The translations under genes were made by a program, and so were the position numbers. DNA of 64,000 nucleotides from Cytophagales bacterium Alg240-R148 (lineage in GTDB: Bacteria > Bacteroidota > Bacteroidia > Cytophagales > Cyclobacteriaceae): contig LS999832.1 in assembly GCA_900537185.1 (NCBI GenBank), positions 255,102-319,101 on the forward strand, given 5' to 3'. Position 1 is the stretch's first letter, and each line of letters starts with the position of its first letter. The notes beneath the pieces are model-generated. The model did no database searches. It worked only from the letters and a program-made list of their open reading frames with translations, and was not told where the DNA came from. This document shows, piece by piece, positions 8,889 through 17,479 of the stretch.

Positions 8889-9929
8889 TTCTATCCTGTT
8901 ATAATAGGTTTTGGTGGTACCTGCTTCTAGTATGGGGGATAAGAAATTGTCTTGGTTGATGGCATTCGGGAAATACTGTGTTTCCAAACAGACACCACTG
9001 TGTTGGAGGTGTGTTCTTCCGTGTTTGCCCTGGAATGCACCGTCCAAATGGTTGCCAGTATACACTTGAACCCCAGGCATGGATGTGTAATAGCATAATT
9101 TTCTTCCAGTAGTGTGTTCCGATAGAACTGCAGCCAGTTGTAAAGTCCCATCATATGTTTCTATTTTGAAATTGTGGTCCAATCCCTGAATGAAAGCATT
9201 ACTACAATGCGAGAGGGCATGATGCAGGTTGGTTTTGTGTTTAAAATGCAAGGGAGAGTCGGAGGTGTTGACCAATTTTCCCGTTGGTAGCAACTCGGCG
9301 TTTGTTTCGGTATACCAATTGGAGTTGAGTTGTAAATAATGGTTGTTTAGGTTGTTGGATTTGTATCCTGCCAAATTAAAATAACTGTGGTTGGTTGGGT
9401 TGCAAATGGTAGTCAGGTCTGAGGTGGCTTCAAAATTTATATCCAATGCATTATTATCTAGGAGCTTATATTGTACCTTTATCTGTAGGTTACCAGGATA
9501 GCCCTCTTCCAAATGGGCGCTAGTATAAGAAAGAACAACCGCATTGCATTGGTGGCTTTCTATGCACCATTTCTTTTTGTTGAACCCTTGGTGCCCTCCA
9601 TGGAGGTGGTTGGCCCCGTTGTTGCACTGCAATTGGTAGGACTTTCCCTCCAATTTGAATTGTCCCAAAGCAATGCGGTTGGAGCAACGACCAATGTTAC
9701 TCCCCATGTAAAAAGGGTCGTTTAGATAATCCTCCAAATTGTCATAACCCAGTACTATATCATCTAAATTCCCCCTAGAATCTGGTGCTAACAAGCTTAC
9801 CAAAGTAGCGCCATATGTACTTATTAAGGCCTCCAGGCCATTTTTATTTTTAATAGTTAAGAGCTGAATTTCCTCAGAATTTAGTTGCCCAAATGGAATG
9901 GTTGCAGGCGTTGTGTTGCTACTCGTCAT
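8874..9929 (-). CDS. galM: Aldose 1-epimerase (galactose mutarotase)
   Basis: A 351-residue cytoplasmic mutarotase with no signal peptide. It interconverts alpha and beta anomers of galactose or glucose. Family hallmarks: GSNIGRCSNRIALGQF, NGANHLHGGHQGFNKKKW (catalytic His), NPTNHSYFNLAG (second His), GLDHNF and VCLETQYFPNAIN with the catalytic Glu. It lies 168 bases downstream of galT on the same strand and is part of a Leloir-type galactose pathway. A galactokinase gene, the usual third member, is absent here. Confidence 0.94.
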   Translation of the reverse strand: MTSSNTTPATIPFGQLNSEEIQLLTIKNKNGLEALISTYGATLVSLLAPDSRGNLDDIVLGYDNLEDYLNDPFYMGSNIGRCSNRIALGQFKLEGKSYQLQCNNGANHLHGGHQGFNKKKWCIESHQCNAVVLSYTSAHLEEGYPGNLQIKVQYKLLDNNALDINFEATSDLTTICNPTNHSYFNLAGYKSNNLNNHYLQLNSNWYTETNAELLPTGKLVNTSDSPLHFKHKTNLHHALSHCSNAFIQGLDHNFKIETYDGTLQLAAVLSEHTTGRKLCYYTSMPGVQVYTGNHLDGAFQGKHGRTHLQHSGVCLETQYFPNAINQDNFLSPILEAGTTKTYYNRIELNTL

Positions 9930-10060
9930 TTTACAATGCGTGTTTTTAATGGTTCATAGTTGAATTCATTAGAGGTTGGTGAGGGAAATTTTGGTATCGG
10001 CAAATGCGTTGTCAGAACCAAATTTAACAAAATATTTTTCATACGGAAAAAGGAGTATAA

Positions 10061-10072
10061 GAAAACGTTCTC
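10061..10072. promoter_or_regulatory. Imperfect palindrome GAAAACGTTCTC between galT and galM
   Basis: A 12-base near-palindrome with a central AACGTT and GA/TC ends, in the 168-base gap after galT and 132 bases before galM. The AACGTT-type centre is common in LacI/GalR-family operators, so a sugar-responsive repressor site is possible. No regulator of that family is in the window. Assignment is from the pattern only. Confidence 0.3.
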
Positions 10073-10097
10073 AACCAAGTAATTTGTCTCATAGCGC

Positions 10098-11138
10098 TTA
10101 AATAATGTTGTTATAAATTGCTTTTAAACGGCTTGCACTTTGTTCTGCTGTTATGTCCCTTTGCGGGTCACCAAACATTTCATACCCCACCATAAATTTT
10201 TTGATGGTAGCTGAGCGCAGCAATGGAGGATGAAAAATCATATGCCAATGCCATTCTGGGTGGTTGAGGCCATCCGTGGGGGCCTGGTGAATGCCAGCTG
10301 AGTAAGGAAAAGAATGGTGGAATAGTTGGTCGTATATCTTGGTGATGGTACCATAGGCATGTGCAAATGCATACCGGCCTTCTTCATTCAGACTTGCAAT
10401 ATTCGGTGTTGGTTTTTTTGGTATTAAGTACGTTTCATAGGGCCATACGGCCCAAAATGGAACAAGGCATATAAAATGGTCGTTTTCAAAAATGACTCTT
10501 TCGTTTTTTTTCAACTCCTTTTGAGAATAATCTTCTAAAAGAGTTGAGCGGTTGTGTAAGAAGTACTCGATCTGATGGTCTTGTTTTTTTTTAGGGATGC
10601 TAGGAATGCTATTTTGGGCCCATATTTGACCATGTGGGTGGGGGTTGGAGCATCCCATAATACTGCCCTTGTTTTCAAAAATTTGAACGTGGTTGATCTC
10701 GGGATTGGCACCAAGTTGCTTGTATTCTTGGATCCAGAGGTCCACTACTTTTTTAACCGCAGCAGTTGCCATTTGGGCTATGGTAAGGCTGTGGTTTTTG
10801 GAATAACAAACCACTCTGCAAATGCCCTTTTCGCTTTTTATTTGAAACAAGCTATTGGTAGTACGAAGTTCGGGAGTTTGTTCTGTGAGTGCACTGTAAT
10901 CATTGGTGAATGCGTAGGGGGCATCGTAATTAGGATTAACCGATCCGTTAGACCTGGAATTGCCCGGGCACAAATAGCACGCCGGGTCATAATCCGGTCT
11001 CTCGTCTTTGGTGGTTAATTCTTCTTGGCCTTGCCAAGGACGCTGGGTCCTGTGTGGTGAAACCAATACCCAATCACCTGTGAGTGGGTTGTATCTTCTG
11101 TGCGTATGATTTTTTTGATCAAAAGCGCTTTGTTGCAT
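10098..11138 (-). CDS. galT: Galactose-1-phosphate uridylyltransferase
   Basis: A 346-residue class I GalT. It swaps UMP between UDP-glucose and galactose-1-phosphate. The nucleophilic His is in NPHPHGQIW, zinc-site residues appear in CYLCPGNSRSNG, and the C-terminal part carries HQAPTDG and EWHWHMIFHPP. Length is typical. It is the first gene of a galT-galM pair. It follows a 388-base non-coding stretch that separates it from the divergent marR gene, so its promoter should be there. Confidence 0.95.
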   Translation of the reverse strand: MQQSAFDQKNHTHRRYNPLTGDWVLVSPHRTQRPWQGQEELTTKDERPDYDPACYLCPGNSRSNGSVNPNYDAPYAFTNDYSALTEQTPELRTTNSLFQIKSEKGICRVVCYSKNHSLTIAQMATAAVKKVVDLWIQEYKQLGANPEINHVQIFENKGSIMGCSNPHPHGQIWAQNSIPSIPKKKQDHQIEYFLHNRSTLLEDYSQKELKKNERVIFENDHFICLVPFWAVWPYETYLIPKKPTPNIASLNEEGRYAFAHAYGTITKIYDQLFHHSFPYSAGIHQAPTDGLNHPEWHWHMIFHPPLLRSATIKKFMVGYEMFGDPQRDITAEQSASRLKAIYNNII

Positions 11139-11526
11139 AGGTTATGGATTGTTTATTAGGTAGTGGAGCATTGCCAGCTTTACCCTAGGCGGATAGCCCT
11201 TTTTTTTAAGATAAAGGTAGGGTGGGTTCTCAAGAATTGAAGGGATTTTGCAACTTATTATGGTTTCTTAAAAAAGGGGTTCGGTAGCAAATTTTGACCG
11301 GATAGTATAGGTAATGGGTTGATTAGTAGGGATTAATGTGAGTAGGAGTGGCCTATTGCAAATCCCAAAAAAACGATACCAATCCAGCGCAGTACAGGAG
11401 TTATTATGTTGGATTAAATATTGGTTTTAATTAAAATTGCTCCAAAATGAATTTTATTAGATTAATGATGGGTATTTAAATAAAAATAGTCGTACTATTG
11501 TATATACAACAATTGTAATAGTATAA
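11139..11526. other. 388-base divergent intergenic region between galT and marR
   Basis: No coding region is supported. It must hold the galT promoter on the minus strand and the marR promoter on the plus strand. The only clear structure is the palindromic operator at its right end (11493-11523). The remainder is AT-rich with several runs of A and no hairpin I can defend. Confidence 0.6.
11493..11523. promoter_or_regulatory. Palindromic operator in front of the marR-FMN reductase operon
   Basis: Contains the perfect 12-base palindrome TTGTATATACAA (11498-11509), embedded in longer outer arms TACTATT (11493-11499) and AATAGTA (11517-11523). It ends 4 bases before the marR ATG. MarR repressors bind such 12-20-base dyads over their own promoters, so autoregulation is the natural reading. 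That the repressor is this gene product is inference. Confidence 0.65.
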
Positions 11527-11946
11527 ATGGAGTATTATAGAACCATTCACGAAATTATTAAAACCGGACATTGGATAACAGACCAAGTAAGCATTGTTTT
11601 AAAACCTTTTGATATTACCGAACCCCAATACAATGTTTTAAGAGTTTTAGAAACCCAAAAACCAAAGCCTTTAACGGTGGCTTCCATACAGGAAGAAATG
11701 GTTCAAAGAAGCAGCAATGTTACTAGGATAATCGACAAGTTATTGCTAAAAGAGCTGGTGGAACGAAAGGAATGCGTTAGTAATAGAAGAAAAATGGACA
11801 TTACCATTACCGAGGAAGGAAGCAAATTATTGGGGCTTTTGGATAAGGCAGTATATGAATTTAATGCCCCAATGATGTCCAACTTGTCTGATAAAGAGTT
11901 AAAAACCTTGCGCCAATTGATTAAAAAATTAAAAGCAACAACATGA
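11527..11946 (+). CDS. MarR-family transcriptional regulator
   Basis: A 139-residue winged-helix protein. The DNA-binding core (about 50-100) reads SIQEEMVQRSSNVTRIIDKLLLKELVERK followed by the wing with NRRKMDITIT. There is no cysteine cluster; single Cys residues at most could act as a redox switch. It overlaps the FMN reductase gene by the ATGA stop/start, so both are translated from one message. The palindrome directly upstream is its likely target. In related operons such MarR proteins respond to quinones or electrophiles; here that is inference from the reductase partner. Confidence 0.9.
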   Translation: MEYYRTIHEIIKTGHWITDQVSIVLKPFDITEPQYNVLRVLETQKPKPLTVASIQEEMVQRSSNVTRIIDKLLLKELVERKECVSNRRKMDITITEEGSKLLGLLDKAVYEFNAPMMSNLSDKELKTLRQLIKKLKATT

Positions 11947-12479
11947 AAAAAATAGTAGTATTTGCAGCGAGTAGCAGTTCAACTTCAATAAATAAAAAAT
12001 TGGCGGAGCATGCAGCGCTACAATTGGAAGGTGTGGAGTTAGTCCAGTTGGATTTGAACGATTTCGAAATGCCAATTTTCAGTGTAGATAAAGAAAAAGA
12101 GTTGGGTATTCCTACAGAAGCCAAAAAGTTCAAAGCTTACTTGGCCTCTGCCGATGGGCTCATTATTTCCTTTGCGGAGCACAATGGAACATTTTCTTCT
12201 GCCTTTAAGAATGTTTTTGATTGGGCCTCGCGAATGGAACGTTCTATGTGGTTGGATATCCCTATGTTGGCTATGGCCACTTCTCCTGGAGGCAGAGGAG
12301 GAAAAAGTGTTCTGGATCATGTTGTAAATGATTTCCCACACCGTGGAGGGAATGTTGTAGCTTCATTTTCACTACCGTTCTTTGCGAAAAACTATTCGGA
12401 AGCAGAGGGTATCCTAGATATCGAACTTCGAGAAACGTTTGGGAAAGCCATTGAGCAGTTTAAAAAGAACTTGATATAA
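11943..12479 (+). CDS. NADPH-dependent FMN reductase-family protein
   Basis: A 178-residue flavodoxin-fold reductase, cytoplasmic. The phosphate-binding loop is FAASSSSTSINKKLA near the N-terminus. The second family signature is LIISFAEHNGTFSSAFKNVFDW, followed by MATSPGGRGGKSVLDHVV. The fold reduces FMN, quinones or azo compounds with NAD(P)H. Its ATG overlaps the stop of the marR gene, which suggests a substrate-induced detoxification pair. Confidence 0.9.
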   Translation: MKKIVVFAASSSSTSINKKLAEHAALQLEGVELVQLDLNDFEMPIFSVDKEKELGIPTEAKKFKAYLASADGLIISFAEHNGTFSSAFKNVFDWASRMERSMWLDIPMLAMATSPGGRGGKSVLDHVVNDFPHRGGNVVASFSLPFFAKNYSEAEGILDIELRETFGKAIEQFKKNLI

Positions 12480-12833
12480 GGTAGGCTGTTGCGCCTAAAC
12501 AAACTGCAATAGGTAGATGCTAATGGATTGCCTGTATTAAGAGAGGATTAACGTACTACAAAGGTGGTTTGTGACGGTGTTGGTAGCTTTGAATTAAATC
12601 TAGTCTAAGCATAGTAAAGGTGTTTTGTTAGAGGTGTAAAGGTGTAGGTACAATAGTTGTATTGGTCGGATGATGGGTTAGGTAGGCATTCAGAAGTGAG
12701 AATTGCGAGGCTTTTTTGTTCAATTGGCAGCACAATGCCTTCAAGGTTGGAGGTGGTTCTTATGATGATAAGTACTAGAAATAGGAATGCTACAAATAAA
12801 AATTAAAACAGAAATTTGAAAATATTAGAATAA
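12480..12833. other. 354-base gap before the MATE gene
   Basis: No open reading frame worth calling. The stretch 12600-12780 is unusually G-rich on the plus strand compared with other gaps here, which could be decayed coding sequence, but no protein family is recognisable in any frame. The last 50 bases are AT-rich and probably contain the MATE gene promoter. Confidence 0.4.
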
Positions 12834-14240
12834 ATGGAAGAGAATAAAATTTTAACTGGCAAAACGAGCAGCATGCTAAGCAGCATGAGTGTGCCAATTA
12901 GTTTGGGTATGTTGTCTACTTTTTTATTTCAAGTAATTGATACCTATTTCGTAGGACAATTGGGCTCCTCAGCCTTGGCTGCCTTGTCTTTTGCTTCTAC
13001 TGTATATTTTATATTAGTAGGCCTTTTTATAGGGCTCGCAGTAGGTGTGTCTATATTGGTAGGCCAGTATTATGGGGCCAAAGAACTTGGCAATGTAAAG
13101 TCAATTGCTTGGATAGGGGTTTGGTTGAGCTTGGTTTTGGCAGTTGTACTGGTTGTACCTGTGCTGTATTTTTCCGATGCAATTTTTTCAGCTCTAGGAG
13201 CTGGAAAAGAAGTGTTGCCTCTTATTTTGGAATACTTGATGCCATTGTTAATGGGGATTCCTATGCTCAGCATCGGTTTGATGATGGGAAGTATACTACG
13301 GGCAACGGGCTGTGTAGCTCCTCCCGAAATAATTATGGGCGTAGCAGGAGTTATTAATTTGGTATTGGATTACGTGCTGATATTTGGTCATTTTGGAATG
13401 GAACCGATGGGCATTCAAGGTGCGGCAATTGCCACCGTAGTATCGTGGTTGTTTGTATTGCTTGCCATGTTATTCTTAATGTTCAAAAAACGGTTGTTGT
13501 CTAGCCGTATTGGGGAAAAGCCATTGGTAATTCAAGTGAAACAAATTGTTTTGGTAGGGCTGCCTACCATTGCAACACAAATCATTGGCCCTTTAACTCA
13601 AATGTTTATAACCTTTCTTTTAGCAACGCAGTCGGCAAAAGCTGTTGCAGCTTATGGCGTTGCTTCAAGAATAGAAATGCTACTTTTAATTGGGATAATG
13701 GGAGTCAGTACGGCAATTACGCCTTTTATTGCACAAAATGCTGGAGCTGGTAAAAAAGAACGCATCGATGAAGCCATTGCTTATGGTGGACGCGCCAGCA
13801 CCTACATAGGCTTACTCGTAGCAGTGTTGCTGCTGGTTTTTATACACCCAATAGCTTCTTTATTTAGTACAGATGCTTCTGTAGTGCATTTAACAACACG
13901 GTACTTTCAGTGGATTAGCTTTACTTATGTGTTTTATGGGCTTTTCGTTATTACAACATCGGTATTCAATGGGTTGCAATTGCCATTCAATTCTTTGAAA
14001 ATTATGCTCATAAAAACACTTTTATTTACACTTCCTTTAACATTTGTAGGTTCTTACTACGGTGTTGTTGGCATTTTTGCAGGCATTGCGCTTGGTAATG
14101 TTTTGGGCGCTTGGTATGCTGCAAAAACCATGAAGACACAAATGAAAAAATTAAACTCAAGACTTGCAGAAGTGCGTGTTCTGTCGGAGTACAAAAAAGA
14201 TTTAATGAATCTGGTACAATTTATTTCAAAAAAACGCTAA
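12834..14240 (+). CDS. MATE-family multidrug/Na+ or H+ antiporter
   Basis: A 468-residue membrane protein with about twelve TM segments in two homologous halves. The N-terminal signature PISLGMLSTFLFQVIDTYF-VGQLG and the second-half counterpart LPTIATQIIGPLTQMFITFLL are typical of MATE exporters, which extrude cationic drugs or metabolites using ion gradients. The C-terminus is basic and cytoplasmic. It lies downstream of the marR-reductase pair but is separated by 354 bases, so co-regulation is uncertain. Substrate unknown. Confidence 0.93.
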   Translation: MEENKILTGKTSSMLSSMSVPISLGMLSTFLFQVIDTYFVGQLGSSALAALSFASTVYFILVGLFIGLAVGVSILVGQYYGAKELGNVKSIAWIGVWLSLVLAVVLVVPVLYFSDAIFSALGAGKEVLPLILEYLMPLLMGIPMLSIGLMMGSILRATGCVAPPEIIMGVAGVINLVLDYVLIFGHFGMEPMGIQGAAIATVVSWLFVLLAMLFLMFKKRLLSSRIGEKPLVIQVKQIVLVGLPTIATQIIGPLTQMFITFLLATQSAKAVAAYGVASRIEMLLLIGIMGVSTAITPFIAQNAGAGKKERIDEAIAYGGRASTYIGLLVAVLLLVFIHPIASLFSTDASVVHLTTRYFQWISFTYVFYGLFVITTSVFNGLQLPFNSLKIMLIKTLLFTLPLTFVGSYYGVVGIFAGIALGNVLGAWYAAKTMKTQMKKLNSRLAEVRVLSEYKKDLMNLVQFISKKR

Positions 14241-14309
14241 AAAAACGTTAAGACTGGTATTAATTTAGTTTGCTAACTGTATCATTGTGTTAGAATAAAG
14301 AGGATTGTT

Positions 14310-14714
14310 ATGATTGATATCAAAACCACCACTAAGGTGCCAAAAGACAAAATAATTAGTCTTTATAAAAGCAATAAATGGAGTGCAGCAGACAAACCAG
14401 AATTGTTATACAATGCTTTGATTGGTTCTCATTTTTTAGTTTCTGCATGGGCAAGTGACCAATTAATAGGTATAGGCAACGCTATATCCGATGGCCACCT
14501 TGTCGTATACTATCCACATTTACTTGTGCATCCGGATTACCAGGGCAAAGGCATAGGAAAGAGGATATTCGATAAAATGCAAGAGAAATATGCTGGTTTT
14601 CATATGCAAATGTTAACAGCCGACGGTGGTGCTATTCCCTTTTATGAAAAAATGGGATTCGAACGCGCAGGAGATACAGTTCCAATGTGGATATACAGCG
14701 GAACGGAACATTAA
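14310..14714 (+). CDS. GNAT-family N-acetyltransferase
   Basis: A 134-residue single-domain GNAT. The acetyl-CoA pyrophosphate loop is clear in HPDYQGKGIGKRIFDKM (Q-x-x-G-x-G). The following FYEKMGFERAG is the usual C-terminal signature. The substrate amine cannot be deduced. It follows the MATE gene by 69 bases on the same strand and may share its transcript. Confidence 0.9.
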   Translation: MIDIKTTTKVPKDKIISLYKSNKWSAADKPELLYNALIGSHFLVSAWASDQLIGIGNAISDGHLVVYYPHLLVHPDYQGKGIGKRIFDKMQEKYAGFHMQMLTADGGAIPFYEKMGFERAGDTVPMWIYSGTEH

Positions 14715-14880
14715 TTATGGATGAGATTATGTGTAGCGTATGGGCTTTTCTAAGCCCTGGAAGGTGGCAAATGTAAAATAATGAGGATTATATAAACAAT
14801 TTTGCACCATCCATCGTTATCCTACTATATTTTAAAGCCAACTTGACCGGGTCTTTTCTGAAGTTTTTTATAAGGAAGAA

Positions 14881-15924
14881 CTAATGAAGAGGTTCGGTTT
14901 TTTTAATTCCATAGACTTGGATGGCCTTCTTTTTACCTTTTAAAGTAAGGGCATTCATTGCGATTAACTGATTTTTAATCCCTTCACTTAACAATTCGTA
15001 CGCTTTTTTTGAAACCAACATATCGGCTTCTAATTCGTTGCACTTAGATTGAATCCGAGATGCAGTGTTCAGCGTGTCTCCGTGGTAAACAATTTCACTT
15101 TTTAATTCTCCAACTTCAGCTACTGTTACATAACCATAGTCTACCCCTGCTTTGAAGTAAGGCGTATGGCCATAATGTTTTTGGAAATGGGATTGGCGGT
15201 CAAGAAGTAATTGATTGAACTGCTTATAGAAGAGGAAATAATTATTGTCGGCCTTATTGTCTTTCACTGTCCACGTAATGACCACTTCATCTCCAACATA
15301 CTGATAAATTTGCCCCTCATTGTCCAATAAAGGATTGGTTAACAAATTAAAACATTCTTGTAATAATTTGCTGTATTGAATATGGGGGATGGATTCTGCT
15401 ATTTCAACCGACCCTTTTAAATCCAAAAACATAAACAATCGCTGCTCTTCCTTTGGGTTGAAGTACTTTCCAATAATGTATTTTATGAAAGTGCCCCGGC
15501 CCATTTTTTTACTCATTTGACGAATAAAATGGTACAACAAGCTTGAAAAAAACAAATGGACCATAACTACTAACACCTCTTTTTTGAATACATACTGAAG
15601 CGCAAAACCCTGCTGGTTTCCAATGGAAGCAGTTAAGAATATTGTGATATAAAATAGAAGGCAAAAAATGATGGTGTTCAAAACAAGTATAAAAGCAAAC
15701 GTCTTTCTTCTTTTAAGACTTTTTTGGATGAGCCGATCAATAAAAGGAAATAGCAAGCCTATTACAATGCCTGAAAAAGAAGCTTGCATCAATATGTCTA
15801 GGTACAAGGGCTTCTGGATTGAATCGTTTTGTGCAAAAAAGCGAGCAAAAACGAAGTAATTGGTAGAGGAAACCCAAAAAACAACAGACAATAATATGGA
15901 CTTGTAAAATACTTTGTTTTTCAT
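14881..15924 (-). CDS. Membrane-anchored class III adenylate/guanylate cyclase
   Basis: A 347-residue protein: about four TM helices (roughly 10-140) then a class III cyclase catalytic domain. Catalytic metal aspartates are visible in FMFLDLKGSVE and YQYVGDEVVI. The transition-state Asn/Arg pair is in GDTLNTASRIQ. So both the metal and the transition-state residues are intact, unlike many degenerate homologues. Product cAMP versus cGMP cannot be told with confidence. A perfect -7 element (CAAAAATA on +, 15953-15960) lies 29 bases before the ATG. The start matches a hydrophobic, basic N-terminus. Several Crp/Fnr proteins in the window are possible but unproven effectors. Confidence 0.9.
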   Translation of the reverse strand: MKNKVFYKSILLSVVFWVSSTNYFVFARFFAQNDSIQKPLYLDILMQASFSGIVIGLLFPFIDRLIQKSLKRRKTFAFILVLNTIIFCLLFYITIFLTASIGNQQGFALQYVFKKEVLVVMVHLFFSSLLYHFIRQMSKKMGRGTFIKYIIGKYFNPKEEQRLFMFLDLKGSVEIAESIPHIQYSKLLQECFNLLTNPLLDNEGQIYQYVGDEVVITWTVKDNKADNNYFLFYKQFNQLLLDRQSHFQKHYGHTPYFKAGVDYGYVTVAEVGELKSEIVYHGDTLNTASRIQSKCNELEADMLVSKKAYELLSEGIKNQLIAMNALTLKGKKKAIQVYGIKKTEPLH

Positions 15925-16330
15925 TTGTTAGAATACCAGTGTAACAACGGTACAAAAATAGTTTTAGGATTAAAAATTTATTGTCCAAAACTAATGGCGT
16001 TAGCACAAGCCTTTCGCGTTTTCTACTGTTGGTTTTATTTGTTAAGAATCCATATAACCTCTGGATGTTTTACTGAAAAAAGGTAGAATGAATTTAGAAT
16101 AGTTTTAAGAAAATAATTATCTTCATCACATCAAATCTGGAACACTAAATCGAGGCTTCTTATTTATGTTACTTGCTTGTCTTTTATCATTAAAAGACTG
16201 GTGCGGAAAATGTTATGCTGTTGTTTTTAGAATTTTTATTAAAAAGCAACGTTCTTATTTTTTGTTTTTGTACTTCTATTTATTCCATTCGATTTTTTGG
16301 TAAAAGAAAACTGTTATTGATAACCCCAAG
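15925..16330. other. 406-base divergent gap between the cyclase and egtB
   Basis: Very AT-rich, with no supported gene or strong terminator. It must contain the cyclase promoter (candidate -7 at 15953-15960, minus strand) and the promoter of the ergothioneine operon at its right end. I see no riboswitch-like structure. Confidence 0.5.
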
Positions 16331-17479
16331 ATGAAAAATATAGATTTTTATAAATCGGTTAGATCGAGAACGGAAGCATTAATTGCACCCTTGGAAATTG
16401 AAGATTTTATTCCTCAGCCAGTAGTATTCGGAAGCCCTCCCAAGTGGCATATTGCCCATACTACCTGGTTTTTTGAAGATATGATCCTGAAAAATCACTA
16501 CCCTGGATACAAAGAATTTGATGCGCGTTTCAGTTTTTTGTTTAACAGCTATTACAATAATATTGGGGACAGAACCGATAGGGCCGAAAGGGGGGATATA
16601 ACCAGACCAGGTGTTGAGAAAGTGTTAGAATACCGGACTTATATTGACCAACACATGTTGGCATTGATGGAGATGGATAGCAGTGTCGAATTGAATGACT
16701 TGATCGTTCTTGGGTTGAACCATGAACAACAGCACCAGGAGCTTTTGATTACAGATTTAAAGTATACTTTCTCTCTAAACCCATTTTTCCCTGTGTATTC
16801 AGAGGATTTTAATTTATTGGCAGAGAAAAATGCTGGTTCCGGTTGGGTAGAATTGGAAGAAGGCGTTCGAACAATAGGGTTTGCCGGTAACGGGTTTTGT
16901 TATGACAATGAATTGTCGCAGCACAAAGTATATATCCCAAAAGTACAAATAGCAAAGACTTTGGTTACAAATGGAGCCTATATGGACTTTATCGAGTCTG
17001 GAGGGTACGAAAAGTTTGATTTGTGGCTCGATGAGGGGTGGAGTTGGGTGGTGGCAAACCAACAAAAAGCACCGATGTATTGGCATAAAATAGAAGGGCA
17101 ATGGTACCAGTATACACTCGCTGGTCTTGTATTGGTAGATCGGGAGGCCATTTTGTGCCATGTGAACTTTTATGAAGCAGCTGCGTTTGCTAATTGGAAA
17201 GGCATGCGCTTGCCTACAGAGTTTGAATGGGAAATTGCCTCGGATCATTTTGAATGGGGGCAACGGTGGGAATGGACAAACAGTGCTTATTTGCCTTATC
17301 CGGGTTTCAAAATTGCAGATGGAGCAGTTGGAGAATACAATGGCAAATTTATGATAAATCAAATGGTTCTTAGAGGAGGCTCCGTGGCAACCGCAAAAGG
17401 ACATAGTAGGAAAACATATAGAAACTTTTTTCACCCACACTATCAATGGCAATTCTCGGGAATAAGATTAGCGAAGTAA
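16331..17479 (+). CDS. egtB: Ergothioneine biosynthesis sulfoxide synthase EgtB
   Basis: A 382-residue non-heme iron enzyme joining a sulfur donor to N-alpha-trimethylhistidine (hercynine). The N-terminal DinB domain carries the iron ligands His43 (HIAHTTWFFED) and the pair His131/His135 in NHEQQHQELLITD. The C-terminal half is an FGE-sulfatase domain ending in VLRGGSVAT and FHPHYQWQFSGIRLAK. Mycobacterial EgtB uses gamma-glutamylcysteine with EgtA and EgtC; neither is present here, which fits the cysteine-using types known elsewhere, but that is inference. The last 34 bases overlap egtD in another frame, so the two are tightly coupled. Confidence 0.95.
   Translation: MKNIDFYKSVRSRTEALIAPLEIEDFIPQPVVFGSPPKWHIAHTTWFFEDMILKNHYPGYKEFDARFSFLFNSYYNNIGDRTDRAERGDITRPGVEKVLEYRTYIDQHMLALMEMDSSVELNDLIVLGLNHEQQHQELLITDLKYTFSLNPFFPVYSEDFNLLAEKNAGSGWVELEEGVRTIGFAGNGFCYDNELSQHKVYIPKVQIAKTLVTNGAYMDFIESGGYEKFDLWLDEGWSWVVANQQKAPMYWHKIEGQWYQYTLAGLVLVDREAILCHVNFYEAAAFANWKGMRLPTEFEWEIASDHFEWGQRWEWTNSAYLPYPGFKIADGAVGEYNGKFMINQMVLRGGSVATAKGHSRKTYRNFFHPHYQWQFSGIRLAK

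Noticed and set aside
12480-12833. Possible decayed gene in the gap before MATE
   Set aside because: Base skew alone; no frame shows a recognisable protein remnant.
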